Shown here one piece after another: positions 15,044 through 24,259 of a stretch of 64,000 bases of DNA (positions are counted from its first letter, which is position 1; every line of letters starts with the position of its first letter). The translations under genes were made by a program, and so were the position numbers. The notes beneath the pieces are model-generated. The model was not told where the DNA came from. It worked only from the letters and a program-made list of their open reading frames with translations, and did not search any database. The stretch spans positions 1,086,501-1,150,500 of the forward strand of contig NZ_CP045503.2 in NCBI RefSeq assembly GCF_007004545.3. Direction: 5' to 3'. Origin of the DNA: Shewanella eurypsychrophilus. Lineage in GTDB: Bacteria > Pseudomonadota > Gammaproteobacteria > Enterobacterales > Shewanellaceae.

Positions 15044-15357
15044 GGGATTGTTTGCGGCAGCGCAGGCTGCTTCATTACTGCTTTTGTGTCGCTTAAACTC
15101 TGAGCGACCAAGGCTAGCACTCAAGGGAAAGGAGCGAGTAAGGTTACTTGTTTTTAGAACATTCAGTGCAGATGCGGCTGCGAGCTTCCAAATCAGGGAT
15201 GATTTGGTAGAGCTTCCATGGATGGACTTGCAGCGACTCGCAGAAGTAACTGCACAATCCTCGCCGGACAGGCGATAGATAACCATGAAGGTCCGACTTT
15301 CAACTATCGACCAAATAAAACAACTATCAATGAAAAAACAACACTGGTAAGCAGACA
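15044..15357. repeat. Non-coding spacer with ATGGAT and GGGA hairpins
   Basis: AAATCA-GGGA-TGATTT (15190-15205) and TCC-ATGGAT-GGA (15214-15225) belong to the same arm-varying hairpin type as at 2722-2848. Overlapping frames on both strands of 78 and 117 codons have no ribosome site and repeat-like composition, so I do not call them. Confidence 0.5.
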
Positions 15358-15388
15358 CAAAAAAGCCACCCGTTAAAAGAGTGGCTTA
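15358..15388 (-). terminator. Rho-independent terminator of rpiA
   Basis: On the minus strand AGCCACTC, TTTTAAC and GGGTGGCT are followed by TTTTTTG, 65 bases after the rpiA stop. Confidence 0.8.
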
Positions 15389-15453
15389 GCTCAACAAGTT
15401 CCTAGGCTCTAGTTCCTAGAAACCTAGTCACTTCTGAGAAGCAATAAAACGGT

Positions 15454-16110
15454 CTACTTAACCGTTTTAACCCCTTCTGGTGTGCCCACTAACAACACAT
15501 CTGCACCGCGCTTTGCGAACAAACCGTTCGTCACTACGCCGACGATTTGATTGATCTGTTCTTCAAGCTCTTTTGGCTTCATGATCTTCATGTTGTACAC
15601 ATCTAAGATGATGTTGCCGTTATCAGTCAGACAACCTTCACGGTATACCGGATCGCCGCCAAGCTTAACCAGTTGACGTGCTACATAAGAGCGTGCCATA
15701 GGGATGACTTCTACTGGCAGTGGAAACTCACCTAAGATATCGACCTGCTTAGTGTTATCAACGATACAGATAAACTTCTCGGCAACCGCTGAGACGATTT
15801 TCTCACGGGTAAGTGCAGCGCCGCCGCCCTTGATCATGTCCATGTGGCCGTTGATCTCATCGGCGCCATCAACATAAACAGAAAGCTCGTTTACTGAGTT
15901 GAGATCGTAAACAGGAATGCCCAATGCTTTCATTTTTTCTGTCGATGCTTCAGAGCTAGAAACAGCACCTTCGATATCGGCTTTCATTGTGGCTAATGCA
16001 TCGATGAAATGATTAACAGTTGAACCTGTACCTACACCAACAATGCTATCTTTTTCAACATATTGCAGAGCAGCCCAACCCGCGGCTTTTTTCATCTCAT
16101 CTTGTGTCAT
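15454..16110 (-). CDS. rpiA: Ribose-5-phosphate isomerase A
   Basis: Interconverts ribose 5-phosphate and ribulose 5-phosphate in the non-oxidative pentose phosphate pathway; cytosolic. 218 residues, the same length class as E. coli RpiA. The phosphate-binding GVGTGSTV is at residues 25-32, the active-site GADEIN near 81-86, and the [10 protein letters not shown] segment near 94-103. It is a single-gene unit with its own terminator, and it marks the return from the accessory island to core chromosome. Confidence 0.97.
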   Translation of the reverse strand: MTQDEMKKAAGWAALQYVEKDSIVGVGTGSTVNHFIDALATMKADIEGAVSSSEASTEKMKALGIPVYDLNSVNELSVYVDGADEINGHMDMIKGGGAALTREKIVSAVAEKFICIVDNTKQVDILGEFPLPVEVIPMARSYVARQLVKLGGDPVYREGCLTDNGNIILDVYNMKIMKPKELEEQINQIVGVVTNGLFAKRGADVLLVGTPEGVKTVK

Positions 16111-16373
16111 GGTCGTTTCCTGTTAGGAGTATTTAAAATTCTGCCGTCATTATACCCGAGCCGCGTCAAAATGCTCGATTTGCTCAAACTTGAATTTTTA
16201 TGTGGCTCGGGGAAAATTAAAACAAGTTAATTTTTTGCTGGTGGTAAAAGTCAGAGTCAAAGAGTAACTTTGCATAAAGTCATTAAGTTTGGTTTAAGCA
16301 TTTGACTGCTTAAGCAAGCATGTATGAGATCTGCACGGGTTTGCAGCATTTAGGAAAAGGAAAAGGGAACACT

Positions 16374-17339
16374 ATGGCTGGAGTTAGCCTGCTTACATTG
16401 TTAGATGATATTGCCGCTATCTTGGATGATGTGGCCTTGATGAGTAAAGTTGCAGCGAAAAAAACTGCCGGTGTCTTAGGTGATGATTTGGCGCTTAATG
16501 CCCAACAAGTTTCAGGCGTGAGTGCCGATAGAGAGCTGCCCGTTGTTTGGGCCGTGGCCGTGGGATCGTTTCGTAACAAGTGTATTTTAGTGCCAGCGGC
16601 TCTGCTTATCAGTGCATTTATCCCTTGGGCCGTAACGCCTTTGCTGATGTTTGGTGGCTTGTATCTGTGTTACGAGGGCTTTGAAAAATTACATCACACC
16701 TATGAGAAGCGAAAAGCTAAGCAAGCGAGTTTAACTCAAGGTGGTTGTGATGCTAATGATGCCGTACAAGTTGAAGATGACATCCCCTTAATCGATGATC
16801 TTCAGGCCTATGAAGCTCAGAAGATTAAAGGCGCTATCCGAACTGACTTTGTCTTATCTGCGGAGATCATTGCCATCACCTTAGGCGTGGTTGCCGAGAG
16901 TAGTTTTCTGACTCAAGTCGTTACGCTATCAGTTATTGCCTTGTTGATGACCATAGGGGTTTATGGTTTGGTTGCTGGCATCGTTAAGCTTGATGATGCT
17001 GGCTTGTATCTGAGCCAGAGAAAAGGCGAAGGGTTATTGACGCGCTTTGGGCGCTGGTTCGGCGAGAAGCTGGTGAATGCGGCGCCTTACTTGATGCGAG
17101 GACTGACCATAGTCGGCACTGTGGCTATGTTTATGGTTGGCGGCGGCATTTTAACCCATGGGCTTCATTGGATGAGTGTGCAGATTGAAACCGCTGCCCT
17201 GTGGGTCGAGCCGCTAGCGCTAATTGGCCCTGTGTTGTCTTTTCTTACTCCAAGCCTGCTTAATACCATTTTTGGTGTGTTTGCTGGTGCAATCGCTTTG
17301 CTATTTATATCCACAGTGCAAAAACTAAAAGCAGCCTAG
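16374..17339 (+). CDS. DUF808 family inner-membrane protein (YedI-like)
   Basis: 321 residues. The start is the ATG at 16374 (family N-terminus MAGVSLLTLLDDIA) after AAAAGGGAAC; an upstream ATG at 16320 adds 18 atypical residues. The conserved VAAKKTAGVLGDDLALNAQQ block is followed by membrane segments near residues 65-90, 160-215 and 245-320. The function of DUF808 proteins is not established. It stands alone between rpiA (divergent) and the cyclophilin gene. Confidence 0.9.
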   Translation: MAGVSLLTLLDDIAAILDDVALMSKVAAKKTAGVLGDDLALNAQQVSGVSADRELPVVWAVAVGSFRNKCILVPAALLISAFIPWAVTPLLMFGGLYLCYEGFEKLHHTYEKRKAKQASLTQGGCDANDAVQVEDDIPLIDDLQAYEAQKIKGAIRTDFVLSAEIIAITLGVVAESSFLTQVVTLSVIALLMTIGVYGLVAGIVKLDDAGLYLSQRKGEGLLTRFGRWFGEKLVNAAPYLMRGLTIVGTVAMFMVGGGILTHGLHWMSVQIETAALWVEPLALIGPVLSFLTPSLLNTIFGVFAGAIALLFISTVQKLKAA

Positions 17340-17512
17340 ATGTTTTAGTTTGTATCATACATTGTTTATTTTGTTGAATATTAAGCTACATCTTTGTAAC
17401 ATCCCTTCGGTCTTAAGTAGTCATTGTCCGGACTTAGGTCAATTTGGTATTAAATCCGAATTGACCTTAAATACAAAAATAATCAGCCGGTAAGCAGTCG
17501 ATAGGGATATAA

Positions 17513-18181
17513 ATGAAAAAATTTACATTAAGCTTAGCTTCAAGCGTCGTTATAGCATCTTTGCTCACAGCCTGTGGTGGGGGAAGCGACTCCGGTGATT
17601 CAGGTGGAACACCAACACCGCCGCCGACACCTGAGCCTACGCCAGAATTAGCTCAAGATTATTGTTATACCATGAGTACGAGCATGGGAGACATTGGCTT
17701 GGCGATCGACACCACTAACACTCCAATCACGGGTGAAAACTTTAAGCAGTATGTCGATGCTGGCTTCTATGATGGCTTAATATTCCATCGAGTGATCCAC
17801 CAGTTTATGGTGCAAACAGGTGGATTTAAACCCGGGCTTATTTATAGCGAAGGTAATGATCCAATCGTCAATGAGTCTGCAGTCGGTTTTAGTAACCTGC
17901 GTGGTACCTTATCTATGGCGAGAGGCAGTGCTGCTAACTCTGCGAGCTCACAGTTCTTTATTAACTCTGTTGATAATGAGTTTTTAGATAAAGCCAATGC
18001 ACAGGATGGTTATGGATATGCTGTTTTTGGTCAGGTGTTTGAAGGTATAGAAGTTGTTGATCAGATGGATATCGTCGATACCGCGAATGCTGTGTCGGAC
18101 AATAGCGGCACCTTTCAAGATGTTCCGGTAGAAGATATTGTGATTAGTAGCATCTCTGAAATTACTTGCCCGGCGACATAA
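17513..18181 (+). CDS. Secreted cyclophilin-type peptidyl-prolyl isomerase, lipoprotein
   Basis: 222 residues. A signal peptide with lipobox LTAC (Cys21) indicates attachment to a membrane in the periplasm. A Gly/Ser/Pro/Thr linker follows (GGGSDSGDSGG and a PTPPPTPEPTP run), then a bacterial PpiA-type cyclophilin domain. Key residues are visible: FHRVI with the catalytic Arg, FMVQTGG, SMARG and SSQFFINS. A short linker with a second cysteine pair (YCY, ITC) flanks the domain. It catalyses proline isomerisation during envelope protein folding. A palindromic terminator shared with the converging LysR gene follows. Confidence 0.92.
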   Translation: MKKFTLSLASSVVIASLLTACGGGSDSGDSGGTPTPPPTPEPTPELAQDYCYTMSTSMGDIGLAIDTTNTPITGENFKQYVDAGFYDGLIFHRVIHQFMVQTGGFKPGLIYSEGNDPIVNESAVGFSNLRGTLSMARGSAANSASSQFFINSVDNEFLDKANAQDGYGYAVFGQVFEGIEVVDQMDIVDTANAVSDNSGTFQDVPVEDIVISSISEITCPAT

Positions 18182-18205
18182 GCTATTTCTCCTTTAGGCC
18201 AAACT

Positions 18206-18229
18206 AAGCCCTGTTTAAACAGGGCTTGT
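18206..18229. terminator. Bidirectional terminator between cyclophilin and LysR genes
   Basis: AAGCCCTG-TTTAAA-CAGGGCTT is a perfect palindrome. The TAA of the minus-strand LysR gene (18217-18215) lies in its loop, so it serves both converging genes. Confidence 0.7.
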
Positions 18230-19102
18230 TGATTTTATCATCTCTACCATGGCCTGTGCTGCGAAGGAAAGAGGCGTTTCTCGTCGCCAAAATAGCGACA
18301 TTTTCCATCTCAAGTCTGAGCCGACAAGTGGCACCGAAACAACGCCGGTCACACTATGACGCTCGGCGATCATCTTGGGCAGTAACATATTGCCTGCACC
18401 TGCGGCGACGAGAGCGATGCCAAATTCTGCCTGACTTATTCGAGTGATATTTTTCGGCGTAAAACCCGCTTGCTCACAGCTGTCGATGACCATGCTATGC
18501 AGGGAGAAACCTGGTTCGAACATAATTTGTGGCTCGAGGGAGATCTGTTCCAGTCTCAATGACTGCGCCTTAGCTAATACATGATGTTTAGGTAAAACGA
18601 CGACCATAGGCTCTTCACGTACTAGGATGCCTTCAAATTGCTTATCGAGCGCTATGATGCCTGTAGCTAGCTCTATCTCTCCTTTAATCAAGGCCTCTTT
18701 TTGCTCTACTGAACCACGGACTAATAACTCCATCTCGATCTTAGGGTAAGTGTCTCGGTACTTTGCAATAACAGGAGCGAAGAGCTCGGCGCTACCCAGC
18801 GGAGCCAAACCGAGTTTTAACTGACCTGAGGTTAGCCCGCGTTGAGCGGCGAGTTCATTGAGTAAGGCTTGCTTGTTAGCCAGTAAGGTTTGCCCATGAC
18901 GGTAGACTAGCTCTCCGGCTGGGGTGAGTTTGACTCGAGTGCCTCGCTTGCCGCGTTCGAGCAGAGTGACATCCAGTTCATGTTCAAGTTGTTGAATCGC
19001 TTTCGATAGAGCGGGTTGAGTGATGTGGACCTTCTTAGATGCCTTGGCAAAGCCGCCGGAGTCGACTATCTCAATAAGATAACCAATAACACGTAGATCC
19101 AT
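18215..19102 (-). CDS. LysR-family regulator, probable controller of lrgAB
   Basis: 295 residues. The N-terminal winged helix-turn-helix (residues 1-60, ITQPALSKAIQQLEHEL) is followed by a type-2 periplasmic-binding-like effector domain. It is divergent from lrgA with 208 bases between starts. LysR regulators commonly control the divergent neighbour, and CidR/LrgR-type regulators do so for CidAB/LrgAB operons in other bacteria. The effector is unknown. The promoter region shows TTTAAACTTGCAC near 19166, but I cannot assign an operator. Confidence 0.9.
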   Translation of the reverse strand: MDLRVIGYLIEIVDSGGFAKASKKVHITQPALSKAIQQLEHELDVTLLERGKRGTRVKLTPAGELVYRHGQTLLANKQALLNELAAQRGLTSGQLKLGLAPLGSAELFAPVIAKYRDTYPKIEMELLVRGSVEQKEALIKGEIELATGIIALDKQFEGILVREEPMVVVLPKHHVLAKAQSLRLEQISLEPQIMFEPGFSLHSMVIDSCEQAGFTPKNITRISQAEFGIALVAAGAGNMLLPKMIAERHSVTGVVSVPLVGSDLRWKMSLFWRRETPLSFAAQAMVEMIKSTSPV

Positions 19103-19310
19103 CTGTATAACCTTTTGGAATGTATTCTATGATTAATATTCATTTTTTTTATCGATAGTGCAAGTTTAAACTTGCACTACTGCTAATGAATGAGTTTATC
19201 GACCTATGCCTGCTTCATATGTCTCCAATGAAAGTGATAAAAACTCTCGCTTCACCAAAGAGGGGAGAGCAACTGACTGCGTTGTAAAGAGCAATGGTAA
19301 GTTGAGAGTG

Positions 19311-19712
19311 ATGCTACAGACCTTGGCGCAGGTTGGTCTGTTTAGTTTGTTGGCGGTTATCTGCGTGCAAGCCGAGCAATACTTTGATTTGCCTATTCCC
19401 GGGAGCGTCATAGGTCTGGCCATAGTCCTGTTTCTCTTGTTGACTAAGGCTATTCCCGAACGCAGTGTTAGCTTAGGCTCGGCCTGGCTGATCGGTGAGC
19501 TGCTACTGTTTTTTATCCCTCCAGTGGTCTCTGTGATTAAATATCAGAGTTTATTTGAGCATTATGGTGTTCGGCTGATAGTGATGTTAGTGCTGGGGAC
19601 GGTATTTGTGTTGGTGGGAACAGGGTTCGTGGTCGACCGTGTTTTTCGTTTCGAGCGTAGAATGAATCGTCAACGCGCTCAGGCTTTGCTGGCACCGAGT
19701 ATGGAAGGTTAA
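19311..19712 (+). CDS. lrgA: CidA/LrgA family membrane protein
   Basis: 133 residues from the ATG at 19311; an upstream ATG at 19206 would add 35 polar residues not typical of the family. Four membrane segments and the family motif PIPGSVIGL are visible. LrgA/CidA proteins are holin-like and work with LrgB/CidB in cell-death control or in export of small carboxylates. The lrgB start is four bases past the stop, so they form one operon. Confidence 0.85.
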   Translation: MLQTLAQVGLFSLLAVICVQAEQYFDLPIPGSVIGLAIVLFLLLTKAIPERSVSLGSAWLIGELLLFFIPPVVSVIKYQSLFEHYGVRLIVMLVLGTVFVLVGTGFVVDRVFRFERRMNRQRAQALLAPSMEG

Positions 19713-19715
19713 CTG

Positions 19716-20423
19716 ATGGCTATGTTCGAAGATACAGGCCTGGCTTTGGTAGGCATTTTTAGTTTAGTGATGACACTGGCGTGTTACGCGGGGGCTAAAT
19801 ATGCCTATGGAAAATTCAAGTTCTGGTGGTTGTCGCCCATCATGCTGGCACCGCTAGGGATTATCTCTCTGGTCTTGTTGCTGGATATTCCCTTACCTAG
19901 CTATTTTCACTTCAGTCATCTGTTAACTTTGATGTTGACGCCAGCGGTCATCGCCTTCGCTGTGCCTATCTATCGTGAGCGGCACTTAATTGCTAAATAC
20001 CCACTCACGCTTTCCATCGGTGTGGTCGTCGGCCTCCTATTAGGCTTAATCTCGTCCTGGGGCCTGTCTAAGCTAGTCTCTCTGCCACCCGAGCTCGCTC
20101 AGAGTGTGCTAGTCCGTTTCGTTTCTACGCCTTTTGCCATGGAAGCAACATCGAGCTTTGGTGGTGTGCCTGAACTGACAGCCATGTTGGTTTTGCTCAC
20201 TGGGGTATTAGGCATGATAATTTGTGGGCCTATTTTTAGGCTGGCAAAAATTAACACATCTCTGGGTAAGGGCGCCGCGCTCGGTGCATCGGCTCATGGT
20301 GTCGGCGCGGCAAAAGCGTCTGAGATAGGGGAAGAGGAAGGCGTTGTCGCCAGCCTTACCATGATTTTTACCGGTATTGCTATGGTCTTAACTGCCCCCT
20401 TGTTTAGTCCGTTTTTTATCTAG
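19716..20423 (+). CDS. lrgB: LrgB family membrane protein
   Basis: 235 residues with about seven membrane segments. The conserved features are the VRFVSTPFAMEAT block in the middle and GASAHGVGAAKASEIGEEEG near residue 190-210. Partner of LrgA, encoded immediately upstream. The gene converges with the CBS-domain gene; the stops are only 13 bases apart and I see no clear terminator between them. Confidence 0.92.
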   Translation: MAMFEDTGLALVGIFSLVMTLACYAGAKYAYGKFKFWWLSPIMLAPLGIISLVLLLDIPLPSYFHFSHLLTLMLTPAVIAFAVPIYRERHLIAKYPLTLSIGVVVGLLLGLISSWGLSKLVSLPPELAQSVLVRFVSTPFAMEATSSFGGVPELTAMLVLLTGVLGMIICGPIFRLAKINTSLGKGAALGASAHGVGAAKASEIGEEEGVVASLTMIFTGIAMVLTAPLFSPFFI

Positions 20424-20436
20424 TGCTTTGGCGAGT

Positions 20437-20865
20437 TCACTCTTTCGAATGTTTTAGCAACTTGGCGCATAATTTCACAAAGTCTGAAGAGGTGACTATG
20501 CCTTTTACATTTCCTGCATCGTCTATCACGGGCAAGCATCCGAGTTTATTGTCGATAAAGTATTCCACCACTATCGATAGTGGCTCATCGACGGTGAGGT
20601 GCTGGTGATCTGTGTCCATAATACTTGCGACCGTTTGCGCCCGCTCTTTTCTGTCCAAGGCATCACTGCCATATTTAGTCACTAAGGACATGACTATCGA
20701 TACCATTTTCTTGTGGGTCAGGATGCCGACTAAGCGTGAGTCTTGCTCTGAGATCACAGGTAAATGACGAACATTGCGGCTGTTCATCAGTGCATGGGCA
20801 TCTTTTAGGTTAGCCTGATCACTAATACAGACCACTTGGGTGGTCATAATCTCTTGTACATTCAT
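20437..20865 (-). CDS. CBS-domain pair protein
   Basis: 142 residues from the ATG at 20865 (AAGGGAG nearby); a longer frame starts at 20898 without a ribosome site. Two CBS motifs form one Bateman module: residues about 3-60 (MTTQVVCISDQ, HLPVISEQ) and 80-137 (HLTVDEPLS, GCLPVIDDAG). Such stand-alone modules usually bind adenosine nucleotides. The partner process is unknown. Confidence 0.88.
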   Translation of the reverse strand: MNVQEIMTTQVVCISDQANLKDAHALMNSRNVRHLPVISEQDSRLVGILTHKKMVSIVMSLVTKYGSDALDRKERAQTVASIMDTDHQHLTVDEPLSIVVEYFIDNKLGCLPVIDDAGNVKGIVTSSDFVKLCAKLLKHSKE

Positions 20866-20980
20866 TCGCAGCTCCCTTATATGGTTAGCGTGGATCACTC
20901 ATTGGCAATGATTCAATTTCAGCTTAATTAATATACCCCAATTTTCACACTTTGAGGACGATGTCGACCTAATAGACATT

Positions 20981-20998
20981 GTGTAACATAAATGTAAT
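20981..20998 (+). promoter_or_regulatory. Pho-box-like site upstream of the phoD-type gene
   Basis: GTGTAAC-ATAA-ATGTAAT is a direct repeat of a 7-mer with a 4-base AT spacer, close to the PhoB box CTGTCAT-N4-CTGTCAT. It lies 63 bases before the ATG of the PhoD-type phosphatase. It is consistent with induction by phosphate limitation (inference). Confidence 0.5.
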
Positions 20999-21060
20999 GG
21001 TAGTGTTGCATGATACTTGTTAGACCTCTTACCACTTCATGTTTTACAAGGATAATAATA

Positions 21061-22833
21061 ATGAAACGGAGCTTTACACGCCGGGATTTCCTGGAAATAT
21101 CGGCTAAAGGTGTGGGTGCAGCAGTGGTGTCATATGGCTTGATGGGCTGTAGTGACAGTGATAATAGCAGTGAAGATAGCGCTAAAGCTGAATTTCTTCA
21201 TGGGGTAGCCAGTGGCGACCCGAGTCATGATTCGGTTATTTTATGGACCCGAGTGACCCCTGAGTCCGAAGGTGAAATCACCGTAGGTTGGGAGCTGGCG
21301 ACAGACACAGGTTTTGAAAATCTGGTCACTAATGGCGAGACAACCACTAGCGCTGAGCGGGATCACACCATAAAAATAGATGCTATGGGGCTGGATGCTG
21401 GGACGAAATATTTCTATCGATTTAAACAGGGAGACTCGGTATCTGACGTTGGCTGTGCCATCACTTTACCCCAAGGTGCTGTTGAGCAGGTGAAGCTAGC
21501 TGTGCTTTCTTGTGCAAACTTTCCAGCGGGTCATTTTAATGTCTATGCGTTGGCGGCAGAACAGGAAGAGCTCGATGCAATCATTCATCTCGGGGATTAC
21601 ATCTATGAATATGCCCGTGGCGAATATGCCAGTGAACATGCTGCAGAACTCGGTCGTGAAGTACTGCCTGAAGGTGAGCTACTGAGTCTATCTGATTACC
21701 GCACTCGTTATGCGCAATACCGGAGCGATCCTAGCTTGAGTGGCCTTCACGCCAAGGTGCCTTTTATCACAGTATGGGACGATCATGAGGTCGCTAATGA
21801 TACATGGCAGCATGGCGCAGAGAATCACAATGAAGAAGACGGTGATTTCGATGCAAGAAAGCAAGCCGCGTTGCAAGCATATTTCGAGTGGCTGCCTATT
21901 CGTCCTTGGCGAGAGGGCAATCACGAAGAGATCTATCGCTCGTTTAGTTTCGGCGACTTGGTCGATCTACATATGCTCGATACCCGCGTCTTAGCCCGTG
22001 ATAAACCTCTCGATTATGCAGACTTTATCGATCCAGTTACCCAAGCCATGGATAGCCAAAAGTTTATGGCAGAAGTCACCGGGACTGAGCGTACCTTGTT
22101 AGGAGCGGAGCAGCTTCAGTGGCTGCAGGGAAATCTGTTAACTGCAACGGGGAAGTGGCAAGTGTTGGGCCAGCAAGTCTTAATGGGAAGTATGTTGTTG
22201 CCTGCTGCGATTGCGATGCAAAAGCTCAGCGTCACTGAATTTGGAGAGCTTGCTGCACTGGCGCAAATAGTTGCCCGATGGGATGCAAAAGATCCAACCA
22301 TTACCGCCTTTGAATATACCTTCATGATTGAAAATCAGCATAGGCTGACACCTGAAGCCATGGGGCTATTGCAGATGCCGGCAGTGCCTTATAACTTAGA
22401 TGCTTGGGATGGATACGCCTATGAGCGTGAAGTGGTGCTTGCTACTGCTAAATCTAATGGCTGTAACTTAGTCGTCCTCGCAGGTGATACCCATAATGCC
22501 TGGGCTAATGAGCTCACCGATAGTCACGGCGATAAGGTGGGTGTCGAGTTTGCGACGAGTTCTGTCTCCTCTCCTGGCCTTGAGTATTACTTAGGGATCC
22601 CAGAAGATCAGCAGGTACAGGTTGAGGCGGGTATTTTAGATATGGTTGGTGGACTTAAATACACTAACCTAAGAAACCGTGGTTTTATGGTGCTGACATT
22701 TACTAAAGAGCAAGTACGCAGTGATTGGCACTATGTTGATACGATTTTGTCTGCAGACTTTAGCGAAGATATGAGCAAGCAACACAGCGTCGTTTGCATG
22801 ATGGGCAATGCTCAAGTCACAGCTGTCAGCTAG
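21061..22833 (+). CDS. PhoD-like alkaline phosphatase, Tat-exported lipoprotein
   Basis: 590 residues from the ATG at 21061 (AAGGATAATAATA before it). A twin-arginine signal (FTRRDFLEIS) is followed by a hydrophobic stretch and a lipobox-like GLMGC near residue 30. PhoD family blocks follow: FLHGVASGDPSHDSVILWTR, LGDYIYEY, VWDDHEVANDTW and LAGDTHNAW, which hold the Asp, Asn and His ligands of the calcium/iron centre. It acts as a phosphodiesterase/monoesterase in phosphate scavenging. The Pho-box-like site upstream fits. It is followed by a clear terminator. Confidence 0.93.
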   Translation: MKRSFTRRDFLEISAKGVGAAVVSYGLMGCSDSDNSSEDSAKAEFLHGVASGDPSHDSVILWTRVTPESEGEITVGWELATDTGFENLVTNGETTTSAERDHTIKIDAMGLDAGTKYFYRFKQGDSVSDVGCAITLPQGAVEQVKLAVLSCANFPAGHFNVYALAAEQEELDAIIHLGDYIYEYARGEYASEHAAELGREVLPEGELLSLSDYRTRYAQYRSDPSLSGLHAKVPFITVWDDHEVANDTWQHGAENHNEEDGDFDARKQAALQAYFEWLPIRPWREGNHEEIYRSFSFGDLVDLHMLDTRVLARDKPLDYADFIDPVTQAMDSQKFMAEVTGTERTLLGAEQLQWLQGNLLTATGKWQVLGQQVLMGSMLLPAAIAMQKLSVTEFGELAALAQIVARWDAKDPTITAFEYTFMIENQHRLTPEAMGLLQMPAVPYNLDAWDGYAYEREVVLATAKSNGCNLVVLAGDTHNAWANELTDSHGDKVGVEFATSSVSSPGLEYYLGIPEDQQVQVEAGILDMVGGLKYTNLRNRGFMVLTFTKEQVRSDWHYVDTILSADFSEDMSKQHSVVCMMGNAQVTAVS

Positions 22834-22861
22834 ATGCTTGACTGATACTGCTTATTACAAT

Positions 22862-22890
22862 GAGCCAGCCCCTAGGACTGGCTCTTTTCT
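22862..22890 (+). terminator. Rho-independent terminator
   Basis: GAGCCAG-CCCCTAGGA-CTGGCTC followed by TTTTCTTC. The remaining 270 bases to the next gene hold no gene or recognisable riboswitch. Confidence 0.8.
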
Positions 22891-23158
22891 TCTCTGTTTA
22901 TATGTATCGATCAATGAGCAGCTTTGTTCTTATGTGTTGAGGCGCTGGATGAAAAAATTCGGTCTGGTGTCTAAGTTTTTATTTTAAATGAGGCAACAAA
23001 TCTCATTTTAGTATAAAATTCGGCCCCAAAATCTGGTAGATGCCTACACTTTAGCCTGTGATTATTTCACGGGTATAAAATAGCGCATATTCCGCCTTTG
23101 GAATGAGCGTTTTGCCTACCGAGTTGACCTAAATAAATAACAAGATGGGGATGGTCGA

Positions 23159-23725
23159 ATGTCAGATAAACATTTTATTACAGCACAGGGATTGCTCGAA
23201 GATTCATTTCGCCTGGCGGCGCAGGTTTATGAGAGTGGTTTTCGTCCGCAATTTATCGTCGGGATCTGGCGTGGTGGTGCACCTATAGGGATTGCGGTGC
23301 AGGAATATTTCGATTTTAAAGAGGTTGAAACCGATCATATCGCGGTTCGTACCTCTTCTTATTATGGGATCGGCACCGACAAACAGAATAAAAAAATCAA
23401 GGTTCATGGACTGCATTATATTGTTGAGAATGCCAATGCTGATGACGGACTGTTAATTGTCGATGATGTGTTCGATTCTGGTCGTAGTATTCATGCCCTT
23501 AAAGAAAATCTCAGTGAGTTAATGCGCCTGAATATGCCAAAAGATGTGCGTATTGCCTGCCCTTACTATAAGCCCAAGAATACGTCTGTGCCGCTAAAGC
23601 CTGACTACTACATACATGAGTCGGAAGAGTGGTTAGTCTTTCCTCATGAAGTATCTGGATTATCGCCTGAGGAGATCCTCGAAGGTAAAAGCGACCTGGC
23701 GAATATTAGAGAGCTTTTCGTTTAA
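23159..23725 (+). CDS. Purine phosphoribosyltransferase family protein
   Basis: 188 residues. The PRPP-binding loop LLIVDDVFDSGRS is near residues 99-111, and an N-terminal IVGIWRGGAPIGI contacts pyrophosphate. This arrangement fits hypoxanthine or xanthine-guanine phosphoribosyltransferases that salvage purine bases; the exact base cannot be read from sequence. ATG at 23159 after GATGGGGATGG. It is a single-gene unit with a strong terminator. Confidence 0.85.
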   Translation: MSDKHFITAQGLLEDSFRLAAQVYESGFRPQFIVGIWRGGAPIGIAVQEYFDFKEVETDHIAVRTSSYYGIGTDKQNKKIKVHGLHYIVENANADDGLLIVDDVFDSGRSIHALKENLSELMRLNMPKDVRIACPYYKPKNTSVPLKPDYYIHESEEWLVFPHEVSGLSPEEILEGKSDLANIRELFV

Positions 23726-23749
23726 CTCGATATCATTGGTTTCAAAAAG

Positions 23750-23779
23750 AAAGCCAGTGTAGAAATACACTGGCTTTTT
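23750..23779. terminator. Bidirectional terminator
   Basis: AAAGCCAGTGTA-GAAA-TACACTGGCTTT followed by TTTATT, with A-runs on the other side. It separates the phosphoribosyltransferase gene from the converging small gene. Confidence 0.85.
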
Positions 23780-23798
23780 ATTGTTATACCGCTTGGTA

Positions 23799-24011
23799 TT
23801 ATAGCTTATCTATCTGTTCGCCAAGTTGATATGACTTATCGGTCACTATGGTTTCCAGCGTGGCGACACGCGCTTGCAGCTTAACTAATTCAGCCTTAAG
23901 TACATCTACCTCACCGGTATCAATACTGGTTTTTTTGTTATTATATTCTTTAAATGCTTTCACGCCGAATATGGCTACGATGGCAACGGTTATGACTTCA
24001 AATGGTCCCAT
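23799..24011 (-). CDS. Small membrane/coiled-coil protein (70 aa), PspB-like architecture
   Basis: One N-terminal membrane helix (GPFEVITVAIVAIFGVKAF), a basic turn, then a predicted coiled coil (VDVLKAELVKLQARVATLE) and the tail TDKSYQLGEQID. The helix-plus-coiled-coil layout and RVATLETIV recall PspB (RIQALESIL), but no psp genes are adjacent. The function is unknown. ATG at 24011, just after TAGAGGGATTTAGACAC. Bases 24012-24259 downstream of the M1-like gene hold nothing recognisable. Confidence 0.7.
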   Translation of the reverse strand: MGPFEVITVAIVAIFGVKAFKEYNNKKTSIDTGEVDVLKAELVKLQARVATLETIVTDKSYQLGEQIDKL

Positions 24012-24259
24012 GTGTCTAAATCCCTCTATGCTGTGCTAATTGTTGCTGTTTAATTTTTTACTCTAGAATAAATAAAGCAATGCTTGTGCCAAGAAGTTAA
24101 TTATTAATTATCAGTGCCTTATGAAATCATTGATTCATCTCTTGGTCAAGTTCACTGTGCCTTGGCCTGTTTCACTAAAAGTTAATCATACAAGTCCGTT
24201 TACTAAAGGCCAAACTTGCCTTAACTCTCTTAAAGTCACTTAAACCCATTTAAACTCAG

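Noticed and set aside
15005..15358. Overlapping frames of 117 (minus) and 78 (plus) codons
   Set aside because: Both lie in repeat DNA with hairpins, have no ribosome site, and their translations look like low-information shadow frames.
22890..23158. Possible purine riboswitch before the phosphoribosyltransferase gene
   Set aside because: I could not find the conserved purine aptamer junction sequences; only an ordinary leader is visible.
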